A stretch of DNA of 64,000 nt, taken from Tsuneonella flava (GTDB lineage: Bacteria > Pseudomonadota > Alphaproteobacteria > Sphingomonadales > Sphingomonadaceae). The stretch lies in contig NZ_PHSO01000001.1 in the NCBI RefSeq assembly GCF_002870965.1, forward strand, positions 326,636 to 390,635. The letters run 5' to 3'. Position 1 is the stretch's first letter; each line of letters begins with the position of its first letter. The position numbers and the translations under genes are program-made. The notes beneath the pieces were generated by a model. It had not been told where the DNA came from, searched no databases, and worked only from the letters and a program-made list of their open reading frames with translations. Below are positions 43,887 to 53,316 of the stretch, in pieces.

Positions 43887-46559
43887 ATGACCCAGGTCGG
43901 TAAGGACACGCTCGGAACCCGCAGCACACTCAAGGTAGGCGATAAGGAATATGCCTACTACTCGCTGAACAAGGCGGCCGAAAAGATCGGCGACGTATCG
44001 AAACTGCCGTTCAGCATGAAAGTGCTGCTGGAAAACATGCTGCGCTTCGAAGATGACGGTTTCACCGTCGGGCGCGAACATGTGCAGGCCATCGCGGACT
44101 GGCAGAAAAATCCCGTGACCGGCGAGGAAATCCAGTATCGCCCGGCCCGTGTGCTGTTGCAGGATTTCACCGGCGTCCCCTGCGTGGTCGATCTGGCTGC
44201 CATGCGCGACGCCATTGCCAAGCTGGGTGGCGACACTGCCAAGATCAATCCGCAGGTGCCCGTGAACCTCGTGATCGACCACTCGGTAATGGTCGATGAA
44301 TTCGGCACCCCCAAGGCGTTCGCTCAGAACGTCGAGCTGGAATATCAGCGCAACGCTGAGCGGTACGACTTCCTGAAATGGGGCTCCAAGAGCTTCCAGA
44401 ATTTCTCCGCCGTGCCTCCCGGCACCGGCATCTGCCATCAGGTGAACCTCGAATATATCGGTCAGGGCGTGTGGTCGACCGAAGATGCCGATGGCAAACT
44501 GGTCGCCTATCCCGATACCTGCGTCGGTACTGACAGCCACACCACGATGATCAACGGCCTCGGCGTGCTGGGCTGGGGCGTCGGCGGGATCGAAGCCGAG
44601 GCCGCAATGCTTGGCCAGCCTGTTTCGATGCTGATCCCCGAAGTGGTGGGCTTCAAGCTGACCGGCGAACTGGCCGAAGGCGTGACCGCAACCGATCTGG
44701 TGCTGACCTGTGTGCAGATGCTGCGCGGAGTGGGCGTTGTGGGCCGCTTCGTCGAATTTTACGGTCCGGGGGTTTCGAACCTCAGCCTGGCAGACCGTGC
44801 GACCATCGCCAACATGGCGCCCGAATACGGCGCGACCTGCGGATTCTTCGGTATCGACCAGAAGACGCTGGATTACATGCACCTCACCGGCCGCAGCGAA
44901 GAAACCATCGCACTGGTCGAAGCGTATGCCAAGGAACAGGGCCTGTGGTTCACACCGGAAAACGAACCGGTGTTCACCAACACGCTTTCGCTCGACATCG
45001 GTAGCGTGGTGACCTCACTCGCCGGGCCGAAGCGTCCGCAAGACAAAGTCATCCTCCCCGAGGTTGACGAACTGTTCAATACCGACCTCAAGAAACTGTA
45101 TGGCAAGGATGCGCCCGCGCGCGTCGATGTCGATGGCAGGGATCACGATATCGGTGATGGCGACGTTGTGATCGCCGCAATTACCAGTTGCACCAACACC
45201 TCCAACCCCGACGTGCTGATTGCTGCAGGTCTGGTGGCAAAGAAGGCCAACGAACTGGGCATGCAGCCCAAGCCGTGGGTCAAGACCAGCCTCGCACCCG
45301 GATCTCAGGTCGTGACCGATTATCTGGTGAAAGCGGGTCTGCAGGAACACCTCGACGCAATCGGTTTCGATCTCGTCGGCTATGGCTGCACCACCTGCAT
45401 CGGCAACTCAGGCCCGCTGGCCGAACCGATCAGCAAGGCGATCAACGGCAACGATATCGTGGCCGCCAGTGTGCTGTCGGGTAACCGCAACTTCGAAGGT
45501 CGCGTGTCGCCCGATGTACGCGCCAACTTCCTCGCCAGCCCGCCGCTGGTTGTGGCCTATGCGCTGAAAGGCACCGTCACCACCGATATGGTCGACACGC
45601 CGATCGGGCAGGACAAGAACGGCAACGATGTGTACCTGAAGGATATCTGGCCGACCAACGCCGAAGTCGCGGAAATCCGCGCCGGCGCAATCGACCGCCA
45701 GATGTTCGAAAGCCGCTATGCCGATGTCTACAAGGGCGACGAGCACTGGCAGGCGATCGAAGTCGTCGGATCGGACACCTATCAGTGGCGCGCCGGTTCG
45801 ACCTATGTCGCCAACCCGCCTTATTTCGACGGGATGGAAATGACCCCTGCGCCGATCACCGACATCGTCGATGCCAAACCGCTGGCAGTACTGGGCGACT
45901 CGGTCACCACCGACCACATCAGTCCGGCAGGTTCGATCAAGGCCGACAGCCCCGGAGGCGAATATCTGCTGGGCCATCAGGTCGCCAAGCAGGACTTCAA
46001 CTCTTACGGCAGCCGCCGCGGCAACCATGAAGTGATGATGCGCGGCACTTTCGCCAATATCCGCATCCGCAACGAAATGGTCCCCGGCATCGAAGGCGGA
46101 ATGACGCGCTATAACGGCGAAGTCATGCCGATCTACGACGCCGCGATGAAGCACAAGGCGGACGGCACCCCGCTGGTCGTGGTCGCCGGCAAGGAATACG
46201 GCACCGGTTCCAGCCGCGACTGGGCGGCCAAGGGCACTCTGTTGCTGGGTGTACGCGCTGTGATTGTCGAAAGTTTCGAACGTATCCACCGTTCGAACCT
46301 CGTCGGCATGGGCGTGCTACCGCTGCAGTTCACTGGCGGCGACACGCGCGAATCGCTGGGGCTTACCGGCGATGACAGCTTCACCATTCATGGCCTGGCC
46401 GATCTGACACCGGGGCAGGATGTTGAGGTGTCGGTCACCCGTGCAGACGGCACCAGTTTCACCTTCACGGCGAAGTGCCGCATCGATACCGCGAACGAGA
46501 TGGAATATTACCGCAATGGCGGCATCCTGCAGTACGTTCTGCGGAAGCTCGCCGCCTGA
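43887..46559 (+). CDS. acnA: Aconitate hydratase A
   Basis: TCA-cycle enzyme isomerising citrate to isocitrate through a [4Fe-4S] cluster. The 890 residues match AcnA/IRP-type aconitases: early [51 protein letters not shown], cluster ligands in [11 protein letters not shown] and [14 protein letters not shown], and a C-terminal swivel domain with [19 protein letters not shown]. It is a single gene with a strong shared terminator downstream. The region from 43710 to 43886 has no gene; no regulatory site is chosen. Confidence 0.97.
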   Translation: MTQVGKDTLGTRSTLKVGDKEYAYYSLNKAAEKIGDVSKLPFSMKVLLENMLRFEDDGFTVGREHVQAIADWQKNPVTGEEIQYRPARVLLQDFTGVPCVVDLAAMRDAIAKLGGDTAKINPQVPVNLVIDHSVMVDEFGTPKAFAQNVELEYQRNAERYDFLKWGSKSFQNFSAVPPGTGICHQVNLEYIGQGVWSTEDADGKLVAYPDTCVGTDSHTTMINGLGVLGWGVGGIEAEAAMLGQPVSMLIPEVVGFKLTGELAEGVTATDLVLTCVQMLRGVGVVGRFVEFYGPGVSNLSLADRATIANMAPEYGATCGFFGIDQKTLDYMHLTGRSEETIALVEAYAKEQGLWFTPENEPVFTNTLSLDIGSVVTSLAGPKRPQDKVILPEVDELFNTDLKKLYGKDAPARVDVDGRDHDIGDGDVVIAAITSCTNTSNPDVLIAAGLVAKKANELGMQPKPWVKTSLAPGSQVVTDYLVKAGLQEHLDAIGFDLVGYGCTTCIGNSGPLAEPISKAINGNDIVAASVLSGNRNFEGRVSPDVRANFLASPPLVVAYALKGTVTTDMVDTPIGQDKNGNDVYLKDIWPTNAEVAEIRAGAIDRQMFESRYADVYKGDEHWQAIEVVGSDTYQWRAGSTYVANPPYFDGMEMTPAPITDIVDAKPLAVLGDSVTTDHISPAGSIKADSPGGEYLLGHQVAKQDFNSYGSRRGNHEVMMRGTFANIRIRNEMVPGIEGGMTRYNGEVMPIYDAAMKHKADGTPLVVVAGKEYGTGSSRDWAAKGTLLLGVRAVIVESFERIHRSNLVGMGVLPLQFTGGDTRESLGLTGDDSFTIHGLADLTPGQDVEVSVTRADGTSFTFTAKCRIDTANEMEYYRNGGILQYVLRKLAA

Positions 46560-46702
46560 GATCGGTAAATCGGCAATCGCCGGGCTGGCCTCAGATCAGC
46601 TCGGCGATGCTATCCATCGCGGATCGGTCATTCAGCGAAATACGATACCCGCCCGCTGATTAGCTGACCGCCGGAACGGTTGTTAGTTAAGCGCGCATAA
46701 TG

Positions 46703-46737
46703 AAAGGGGCGGCCTCCTCTCGGAAGCCGCCCCTTTC
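46703..46737. terminator. Bidirectional terminator between acnA and the Ser-rich gene
   Basis: AAAGGGGCGGC pairs with GCCGCCCCTTT around a 12-base loop. It lies between the convergent acnA and the serine-repeat gene and can serve both; T-tracts are short on either side. Confidence 0.75.
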
Positions 46738-46757
46738 GTATACAGCCGACCGGGGGG

Positions 46758-47978
46758 TCAGGCTGCTTGCTTAGTCTTGAACTTGCGCCGCGCCAGAACG
46801 GCCGCTGCCGCCGCTCCGAACAGAATGGTCATCGGCGGTGCCGGAACAGGCGTACCGCTGCTACCGCTCGAGGAAGAGCCGGAAGAGCTGCTGCTCGACG
46901 ACGATGACGACGAACTGCTGCTCGACGAAGAGCTGGAACTCGTCGAACTCGTCATGTTGCCTGTGCTCGAACCAATCCCACTGCTGCTTGACGAGGAGGA
47001 GGAGGAGGAGGAGGAGGACGAACTGCTGGAACTCGACGAACTGCTGCCTCCCGAGCTGGTCCAGCCCGACGATGAACCGTGATGGCCGCTCGATCCGTGG
47101 TGTCCGCTGGAGCCATGATGCCCACTGGAGCCGTTACCCCCCGACGAGCTGCTGCTCGAAGAGCTGCTACTGGACGATGAGCTCGAAGAACTGCTTGAGG
47201 AACTGCTGGATGACGAGCTGGATACGTTACCGGACGAGCTCGAAACATTGCCAGAGGAACTGGAAACGTTGCCCGATGAGCTGGTGACGCCACCAGAAGA
47301 ACTGGAGACGTTGCCCGAAGAAGACGAGACGTCACCAGAGGAACTGGAAACATTGCCCGAAGAAGACGAGACGTCACCGGAGGAACTGGACACGTTGCCC
47401 GAGGACGAGCTGATGGCCCCTGAACTCGACGAGGTCGAACTGGTCACTCCACCCGTCGTAGTCGAGCTGATCACGACGCTGCCGCCGCCGCTGGAACCAC
47501 CGCCGAAAAAGCCACCAAAGAAGCCGCCACCAAATCCGCCGCCGAAACCGCCGCTACCGCCAATCACGGTTACACCGCTGCTGCCACCGCCCGACATCGG
47601 GGGGGCTGCGGGCAGCGGCATCGGCGCAGGGACCATCGCCATACGATAGACTGGCGGGCACTCTTCTGCACCTGCTCCGACCTGACGCGACGTGCCGCCT
47701 GTGAACATGCCACCGGCATAGCCGGATGCCGCACCGTCGATGGGCTCACAGCTCACTTCGCGGCGCACGATACGGCGCTTGCGCTGCACGGTTTCGGGCA
47801 CCTTGCGTTTCGCAACGTGACGCACTTTCTTGACGTAGTGCTTGGGCGCCGCCTTGACCGATTTAATATTGGTCTGGTTCGCGATCGGTTTTTCGGCAAC
47901 GTGCACTGCGCCACCTGCCAGCAGAGCGGTTCCTGCTGCGGTGGCGGACAGTTTCGCCAGGGCCATTTTTACCGACAT
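46758..47978 (-). CDS. Serine-repeat protein with PEP-CTERM-like sorting tail
   Basis: A 406-residue exported protein. It begins with MSVKMALAKLSATAAGTALL, a signal-like segment, then a basic region (about 30-75: KKVRHVAKRKVPE) and a stretch with two cysteines (VSCEPIDGAA, EECPPV). A Gly-rich patch follows (GGFGGGFGGGFFGGFFGGG). About 190 residues of serine repeats come next: first units VSSSSGN/VSSSSGD, then runs of 15-25 serines, with SSGHHG repeats in between. It ends PVPAPPMTILFGAAAAAV plus LARRKFK, a short hydrophobic helix with basic end like PEP-CTERM tails. No exosortase is in the window. Surface or matrix roles are inference. Confidence 0.75.
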   Translation of the reverse strand: MSVKMALAKLSATAAGTALLAGGAVHVAEKPIANQTNIKSVKAAPKHYVKKVRHVAKRKVPETVQRKRRIVRREVSCEPIDGAASGYAGGMFTGGTSRQVGAGAEECPPVYRMAMVPAPMPLPAAPPMSGGGSSGVTVIGGSGGFGGGFGGGFFGGFFGGGSSGGGSVVISSTTTGGVTSSTSSSSGAISSSSGNVSSSSGDVSSSSGNVSSSSGDVSSSSGNVSSSSGGVTSSSGNVSSSSGNVSSSSGNVSSSSSSSSSSSSSSSSSSSSSSSSSSSGGNGSSGHHGSSGHHGSSGHHGSSSGWTSSGGSSSSSSSSSSSSSSSSSSSSSSGIGSSTGNMTSSTSSSSSSSSSSSSSSSSSSSSGSSSSGSSGTPVPAPPMTILFGAAAAAVLARRKFKTKQAA

Positions 47979-48227
47979 GGGCACACACTCTCATTTCCAA
48001 ACGGGGAATCCGGCCGACGATTCCGGCCCGGTTACTCCCCTGTGCTGTCAGGAAACGGCAGAGAGTCCTCACCGGCAATTAAATTAACCACGAAAAGTCG
48101 CGCCCGATGCGAATTTTCTGGGTCAAATGGGGCTTCGGTAACAGTCTGTCCCAAAGTGACACCACTTAGCTGATCGCGATTAACGAAATTTAACTCCAAC
48201 CTACCAATCCTCACGATCTCTCGCGAA

Positions 48228-49256
48228 TCATTTTCCGCTATCGAACAGGCCCCCCGTGGCCGGACGGGGAGGCTTCATATCGAGATGAGCCCACCCCGCA
48301 TCGTTGAGGCAACGCCCACGTGCGGTGCGGGCAATCAGCCCCAATTGAATCAAATAAGGTTCGATCACTTCTTCGATAGTATCGCGGGGTTCGGAAAGAC
48401 CCGCAGCGAGCGTTTCTACACCGACCGGCCCGCCTTTGTATGTGCCCGCGATCATCATCAAATACCGCCGGTCCATCGCGTCCAGACCAAGACGGTCGAC
48501 TTCCAGACGGGTAAGTGCGGCATCGGCCATCGCAGCGGTAACAGTGCCGTTGCCTGCCACATGAGCAAAATCGCGCACCCGCCGCATCAGCCGACCGGCC
48601 ACTCGTGGCGTACCTCGGCTGCGCCGGGCGATTTCGCGCGCACCGCCAGCATCGATTGGCAGATCGAGCAGTCGCGCGCCGCGCGTGACGACGTGTTCCA
48701 ATTCTTCGACGGTATAGAAATTGAGCCGCACCGGGATACCGAACCGATCGCGCAGCGGAGTAGTCAGCAATCCCTGACGTGTGGTTGCCCCAACGAGCGT
48801 AAACGGCGGCAGATCGATACGGACAGAACGCGCCGATGGCCCCTCCCCGATAATGATATCGAGCGCCCGATCTTCCATCGCGGGATAGAGCACTTCCTCC
48901 ACAACGGGATTAAGTCGATGTATCTCATCGATAAACAGAACATCGTTCGGTTCGAGATTGGTCAGCAGCGCGGCAAGGTCGCCTGCCTTGGCGATCACCG
49001 GCCCGCTCGTGGCGCGAAAGCCCACACCCAGTTCTCTGGCGATGATCTGCGCCAGTGTCGTCTTCCCCAGACCGGGAGGTCCAAAAAACAGGACATGGTC
49101 CATCGCCTCCCCTCGCCCGCGCGCAGCTTCGATGAATACCCGGAGGTTATCCCGCGCAGCTTCCTGCCCCACAAATTCGGTGAGCGATTTGGGGCGCAGT
49201 GCCGCATCGGGATCGTCCGGTTGGCGACTGGCCGTAAGGTTAGGATTATCGGTCAT
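48228..49256 (-). CDS. ruvB: Holliday junction branch migration ATPase RuvB
   Basis: Hexameric motor driving branch migration with RuvA. The 342 residues have Walker [10 protein letters not shown] (59-67), Walker [11 protein letters not shown], sensor 1 ([20 protein letters not shown]) and the C-terminal winged-helix domain ([15 protein letters not shown]). The ATG shares its A with the stop of the upstream DsrE gene (TGATG). Frames extending beyond it are antisense-like sequence. Together with ruvA it forms an operon interrupted by dsrE; no ruvC is present. Confidence 0.96.
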   Translation of the reverse strand: MTDNPNLTASRQPDDPDAALRPKSLTEFVGQEAARDNLRVFIEAARGRGEAMDHVLFFGPPGLGKTTLAQIIARELGVGFRATSGPVIAKAGDLAALLTNLEPNDVLFIDEIHRLNPVVEEVLYPAMEDRALDIIIGEGPSARSVRIDLPPFTLVGATTRQGLLTTPLRDRFGIPVRLNFYTVEELEHVVTRGARLLDLPIDAGGAREIARRSRGTPRVAGRLMRRVRDFAHVAGNGTVTAAMADAALTRLEVDRLGLDAMDRRYLMMIAGTYKGGPVGVETLAAGLSEPRDTIEEVIEPYLIQLGLIARTARGRCLNDAGWAHLDMKPPRPATGGLFDSGK

Positions 49257-49795
49257 CAGAACGGATTTTCGCTGTAGCCTTCGTTTGCCAGCAGCGCATG
49301 TGCGGTCATCGCGGAAAGAGCCAGCTCCACTCCCGGTTCGAGATCGCCTTTCTCTATTCCCATTCGCGCCGCACTCTGCCCACACAGGATGATCCGTACA
49401 CCTTGGTCGAGCAGTGCGCGGATGAGTGGCTGGTTGGGGTTTGCAGTTCCGCCATGTGTCTTGCTCCATCCGGGATTGGATAGAAGATCGGGCCCGGCCG
49501 TGCCGTGCACCACCACAGCCACATGGATCGCATCCCGAGGCATTCCGGCAGCAACATTCATGTTGATGAACCGCGCCACGCGGTCAAAAGTCTTGTTCAG
49601 CGCACCGTCTTCCGCGCCGATTGAACTGTCGAACGCGACCTTGAACTCAGTGCCCGGTGGTATCGGCATATCGGACTCAACGGAGGCATGCGGGCCAAAT
49701 TCCGCAAAGACCGGGCCTTTGACAAACGTACCGGTGTCCGCCGCCTGTGCCGAAACAGCAAAGGAAAGTGCCACGAGTGTCATGACTATCCGCAT
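49256..49795 (-). CDS. DsrE/DsrF-like secreted protein
   Basis: A 179-residue protein with a signal peptide (cleaved after SAQAA, about residue 19) and a DsrE-type Rossmann-like fold ([10 protein letters not shown] and [12 protein letters not shown], in which the Cys occupies the position of sulfur-relay cysteines). Cytoplasmic DsrE proteins carry sulfur, but this one is predicted to be exported, as many proteobacterial DsrE-like proteins of unknown role are. It sits between ruvA (54 bases away) and ruvB (one-base overlap). Its function in that place is unknown. Confidence 0.78.
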   Translation of the reverse strand: MRIVMTLVALSFAVSAQAADTGTFVKGPVFAEFGPHASVESDMPIPPGTEFKVAFDSSIGAEDGALNKTFDRVARFINMNVAAGMPRDAIHVAVVVHGTAGPDLLSNPGWSKTHGGTANPNQPLIRALLDQGVRIILCGQSAARMGIEKGDLEPGVELALSAMTAHALLANEGYSENPF

Positions 49796-49849
49796 CGAAG
49801 GTTCCTCAACTGATCCTGCACCAATGGCATATCTGCGGTGTATTCCGCA

Positions 49850-50455
49850 TCATCCCGCCGCTTTTTTCAACGCGACACGAATCAGGTCGCTCTCGCCCGC
49901 TCCATCACCCAGTTCGCCAAGTGCAGCGGTCACGGCACGCGCCGCTACCGCTGGCTTAAATCCAAGGTTTTCCAACGCACTGACGGCATCGGCGCTGGCC
50001 CCGCCTTTGGGAGCCAGGGTCTGCGCTGCCACACCGCCGCTTATGGCGGGAAGAGCGCCCGCCTTATCCTTCAATTCATTGACGATGCGTCCAGCCAGTT
50101 TGGGCCCGACACCTTGCGCCCGCGCGACCATCGCCGCGTCGCCACCGGCACAGGCCGCCTGCACTTCTTCGGGTGACAGCGCAGACAAAATCGCCAGCGC
50201 CACCTTGCTGCCCACCCCCTGCACCTGAGTCAGCAAACGAAACCAGTCGCGCTCTGCCGCTGAGGCAAAGCCTAGCAGGCGCATGTCATTTTCGCTCACC
50301 TGCAGATCGGTGAATACCGTGCATCCCTCCCCCACTTCGCCGAGAGCAGCGAGCGTTTTGGTGGAACAGTGAACCAGATAGCCGACGCCGGAAACATCGA
50401 TCACCGCCCAGTCGGTGCCGGTTTCGTCGAGCAGGCCCTTGAGCTTTGCAATCAT
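49850..50455 (-). CDS. ruvA: Holliday junction DNA-binding subunit RuvA
   Basis: Tetrameric protein that binds four-way junctions and loads RuvB. The 201 residues show the three-domain layout: OB fold ([28 protein letters not shown]), tandem helix-hairpin-helix ([40 protein letters not shown]), a flexible linker, and the RuvB-binding domain III ([20 protein letters not shown]). ATG 50455 gives the standard N-terminus. The following dsrE and ruvB are on the same strand. Confidence 0.95.
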   Translation of the reverse strand: MIAKLKGLLDETGTDWAVIDVSGVGYLVHCSTKTLAALGEVGEGCTVFTDLQVSENDMRLLGFASAAERDWFRLLTQVQGVGSKVALAILSALSPEEVQAACAGGDAAMVARAQGVGPKLAGRIVNELKDKAGALPAISGGVAAQTLAPKGGASADAVSALENLGFKPAVAARAVTAALGELGDGAGESDLIRVALKKAAG

Positions 50456-50601
50456 GGTTTGTTCTTGCCTTCTTCGGCCGCGGATTGGAAGAGAGGAAGA
50501 CAAACCTTTTCCCGACAAGCCAGCCGCACTTGCCGGACATGGCGATTGCAATCGACACTCCGCAAACCTAAAATTCAATTGTGACTGGCTCTTTTCCTCG
50601 C

Positions 50602-50931
50602 ATGACCCAATGGTTCGCTGCGCTACTGCTGGCGATCATCGGCCTTCAGGCGATGCCACCCAGTCCGGTGCCCGTGCGCGTCGAACATGGCTCTGCCTTC
50701 AGTGCAAGCACGGTCGAAGTTGCGTTACCGATCCGGCGCGAGGCGACAAGCGAGACTCGGGAAATTGCCAAGGCACCTGCTTTGGTTCCACAAACGCCCG
50801 GCCCGCGCCTTGTCTGGAGCGTTCCGGTTGTTCAGGCCCATTGGCCTGCAAACCGGCAGACAGCGCCTCCGCAGCCCTTGCGCCCGCTGAAATCGCCACC
50901 GGCCCCCAGAGCACCACCTGTCGCGACCTGA
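50602..50931 (+). CDS. Possible small secreted protein, unrecognised
   Basis: A 109-residue frame starting [20 protein letters not shown], which looks like a signal peptide. The rest is low-complexity and rich in Pro, Val, Arg and Ala, with a C-terminal [20 protein letters not shown]. No family is recognised and no convincing ribosome-binding site precedes the ATG; a GTG at 50581 is in frame. It may be a real minor protein or a chance frame in GC-rich sequence. Confidence 0.4.
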   Translation: MTQWFAALLLAIIGLQAMPPSPVPVRVEHGSAFSASTVEVALPIRREATSETREIAKAPALVPQTPGPRLVWSVPVVQAHWPANRQTAPPQPLRPLKSPPAPRAPPVAT

Positions 50932-50983
50932 TCGTTCATCCGCGCACCGCGCGGACCAGCTTACGATTCAAGGACGCACAATT

Positions 50984-51289
50984 ATGCATAATGCCGATTC
51001 CGGCATCGCCACCGGCGATGTCGACCGCTTCGATCAGGTCGAAACTTTGCTGGGACGCTATCCTGCGATTTCAGAGGACGAATTAAACGATCTCAAACAT
51101 TGGTTTCGCAAGGAAAGCAGCGCATTCGAGGTAGCCAGCCTGGCCAGTAAGGAAGCAATCACCTCTGGTTATGCCGCGTTCCGGCGGGACCATATCGATG
51201 TCTTCTCTTTCAGTGACATCGGGAAAGGGCTCATCGCAGTAGCTGCGCTGATCGCCGTTGTCGGCGGCCTCTGGTTACTCGGCGTATAG
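50984..51289 (+). CDS. Uncharacterised tail-anchored protein
   Basis: A 101-residue protein with a helical soluble part (VETLLGRYPAISEDELNDLK, HWFRKESSAFEVASLAS) and one C-terminal transmembrane helix (GKGLIAVAALIAVVGGLWLL). No signal peptide is present, so the bulk is probably cytoplasmic. I recall similar short proteins in Sphingomonadales but no function. A terminator hairpin follows directly. Confidence 0.7.
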   Translation: MHNADSGIATGDVDRFDQVETLLGRYPAISEDELNDLKHWFRKESSAFEVASLASKEAITSGYAAFRRDHIDVFSFSDIGKGLIAVAALIAVVGGLWLLGV

Positions 51290-51297
51290 AGCCATTC

Positions 51298-51327
51298 ATG
51301 GGGAGCGGGGCCATCTCCGCTCCCCAT
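51298..51327 (+). terminator. Hairpin after the tail-anchored protein gene
   Basis: TGGGGAGCGG pairs with CCGCTCCCCA (51299-51308, 51317-51326) around an 8-base loop. No T-run follows, so its termination strength is uncertain. Confidence 0.5.
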
Positions 51328-51419
51328 TCACGCCTGAACCGGCCCCAAAAGACCCGCTTGCCGGTTAAGAAGTATCGGGCAAGTGGACTTGTCGGATGCT
51401 TTCGGCAAAAAGCGTCGCC

Positions 51420-52487
51420 ATGAGCTGGAACACATTCGGTCGCGTTTTGCGCTTTACCACCTGGGGCGAAAGCCATGGCCCTGCCCTTGGCGCAGTAGTC
51501 GACGGCTGCCCGCCGGGTTTGATGCTAAGCGAGAGCGACATTCAGCCGTACCTCGATGCGCGCAGACCGGGGCAGAGCAAGTTCACTACGCAGCGTCAGG
51601 AACCGGACGCCGTCCGTATTCTGTCCGGTGTATTCGAAGGGCGTACGACTGGAACTCCAATCAGCCTGATGATCGAAAATGTCGATCAGCGGAGCAAGGA
51701 TTACTCCGAAGTCGCGAAGGCATATCGCCCCGGACACGCCGATTATGCTTACGACGCCAAATATGGATTTCGTGATTATCGTGGCGGTGGACGTTCGTCA
51801 GCGCGGGAAACCGCAGCGCGTGTGGCTGCAGGCGCAGTCGCACGGATGGCCATTCCCGAGGTTTCTATCGTCGCCTATGTCAGCGAAATCGGCGGCGATG
51901 CCATCGATCGCAGCAATATCGATCTGAGCGAAATCGACCGTAACCCGTTCTTCTGCCCCGATCCTGCCGCCGCCGACCGTTGGGAAAATCTGGTGGATAG
52001 TGCCCGCAAAGCCGGTTCGTCACTCGGTGCAGTCGTAGAATGCATCGCCACCGGCGTACCTGCCGGTTGGGGCGCACCGATCTATGCCAAGCTCGATGCC
52101 GATCTTGCCGCCGCGATGATGGGGATCAACGCCGTAAAAGGGGTCGAAATCGGCGATGGATTCGAAGTGGCGAAACTGACTGGCGAAACCAACGCCGATC
52201 CGATGCGGCCGGGTGAAGATGGCCCGCAATTCACCGCCAATCATGCTGGCGGCATTGCTGGCGGAATCTCGACCGGGCAGCCAGTGGTCATGCGGGTCGC
52301 GTTCAAGCCGACCAGTTCGATTCTCACACCGGTCGAAACAATCGACCGCGATGGTAACGCCGCCGAGATTCGCACCAAAGGCCGACACGACCCTTGTGTT
52401 GGCATTCGCGGGGTGCCGGTCGTCGCGGCAATGATGGCTCTTGTGCTGGCCGATCATAAGTTGCTTCACCGGGCACAGTGCGGTTGA
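51420..52487 (+). CDS. aroC: Chorismate synthase
   Basis: Last step of the shikimate pathway (EPSP to chorismate), needing reduced FMN. The 355 residues carry the family signatures [20 protein letters not shown] near the N-terminus, [20 protein letters not shown], and [19 protein letters not shown], then [19 protein letters not shown] and [16 protein letters not shown] 51420 ([20 protein letters not shown]) is the family start; the in-frame ATG at 51396 would add eight atypical residues. No aromatic-pathway neighbours. Confidence 0.96.
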   Translation: MSWNTFGRVLRFTTWGESHGPALGAVVDGCPPGLMLSESDIQPYLDARRPGQSKFTTQRQEPDAVRILSGVFEGRTTGTPISLMIENVDQRSKDYSEVAKAYRPGHADYAYDAKYGFRDYRGGGRSSARETAARVAAGAVARMAIPEVSIVAYVSEIGGDAIDRSNIDLSEIDRNPFFCPDPAAADRWENLVDSARKAGSSLGAVVECIATGVPAGWGAPIYAKLDADLAAAMMGINAVKGVEIGDGFEVAKLTGETNADPMRPGEDGPQFTANHAGGIAGGISTGQPVVMRVAFKPTSSILTPVETIDRDGNAAEIRTKGRHDPCVGIRGVPVVAAMMALVLADHKLLHRAQCG

Positions 52488-52530
52488 ATTCAGCCACTTG
52501 CTTGATTAGCGAGCCAGTCGTTCACCTCTG

Positions 52531-52567
52531 ATCGATAAAATCGATTGCTGCAATCGCACAAATCTAC
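52531..52567 (+). promoter_or_regulatory. OxyR-like operator upstream of ahpC
   Basis: Four tetramers with exact 7-base spacing: ATCG-N7-CGAT-N7-ATCG-N7-CTAC (52531, 52542, 52553, 52564). This matches the known OxyR layout ATAG-N7-CTAT-N7-ATAG-N7-CTAT, with C/G replacing the A/T at one base in most elements. It lies 67 bases before the ahpC start. OxyR control is inferred; no oxyR gene is in the window. Confidence 0.65.
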
Positions 52568-52633
52568 TTTTCCGCGTCGCAGCAATGACTAACTGATGGA
52601 GCGAGTTTCAAACCCTCCAGAGGAGAAAAGATC

Positions 52634-53200
52634 ATGGGTATCATCGGCAGCAGCATCAAGCCGTTCAAGGCAACCGCTTTCCAGGCCGGCAAGGACTTCT
52701 TCGACGTGACCGAAGAAGATGTGAAAGGCAAATGGGCGGTATTCTTCTTCTATCCGGCTGACTTCACGTTCGTCTGCCCCACAGAACTCGAAGATCTCGG
52801 CAAGCAGTACGACGCACTGCAGGGCATGGGCGTGGAAGTATACGCAGTGTCGACCGACACGCAGTTCAGCCACAAGGCATGGCACGACACCAGCGAGAAG
52901 ATCGGCAAGCTCAAGTATCCGTTCCTTGGTGACCAGCTTCACACGCTAAGCAACAACTTCGGTGTGCTGCGCGAAGAAATGGGTCTGGCCGACCGCGCGA
53001 CTTTCGTCGTCGATCCCGATGGCGTGATTCAGGTCATGGAAATCACCTGCGAAGGCGTCGGCCGCAACGCGGAAGAACTGGTTCGCAAGATCAAGGCTGC
53101 ACAGTACGTTCGCAACAACCCCGGCCAGGTCTGCCCGGCTGCGTGGGAAGAAGGCAGCGAAACGCTCTCGCCTTCGCTCGACCTCGTCGGCAAGCTCTGA
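52634..53200 (+). CDS. ahpC: Alkyl hydroperoxide reductase subunit C (2-Cys peroxiredoxin)
   Basis: Reduces H2O2 and organic peroxides in the cytoplasm, recharged by AhpF. The 188 residues show the peroxidatic Cys48 in [17 protein letters not shown] and the resolving Cys near residue 168 in [26 protein letters not shown] lies just before ATG 52634. It is followed by a terminator-like stem and then ahpF. The upstream OxyR-like site suggests peroxide induction. Length and sequence match typical proteobacterial AhpC. Confidence 0.97.
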   Translation: MGIIGSSIKPFKATAFQAGKDFFDVTEEDVKGKWAVFFFYPADFTFVCPTELEDLGKQYDALQGMGVEVYAVSTDTQFSHKAWHDTSEKIGKLKYPFLGDQLHTLSNNFGVLREEMGLADRATFVVDPDGVIQVMEITCEGVGRNAEELVRKIKAAQYVRNNPGQVCPAAWEEGSETLSPSLDLVGKL

Positions 53201-53230
53201 TCGCTTAACGCGACACAGGCTGAGCCTATT

Positions 53231-53268
53231 CACGGGGAGGCGGGCGGACACGTCTGCCTCCCCGTTTT
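53231..53268 (+). terminator. Intrinsic terminator between ahpC and ahpF
   Basis: CACGGGGAGGC pairs with GCCTCCCCGT and is followed by TTTTCATG. It lies 31 bases after the ahpC stop and 50 before ahpF, and may limit read-through so that AhpC is made in excess. Confidence 0.8.
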
Positions 53269-53316
53269 CATGAAATCTGCACTTACAGACATTGCATAAC
53301 CGGAAAGGGGCCCGCC

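Noticed and set aside
46777..47649. Acidic Glu/Asp/Leu-rich frames on the plus strand opposite the serine-repeat gene
   Set aside because: Complements of serine codons read as Glu, Asp and Leu; no start signals or signal peptide, so they are an artefact of the repeats.
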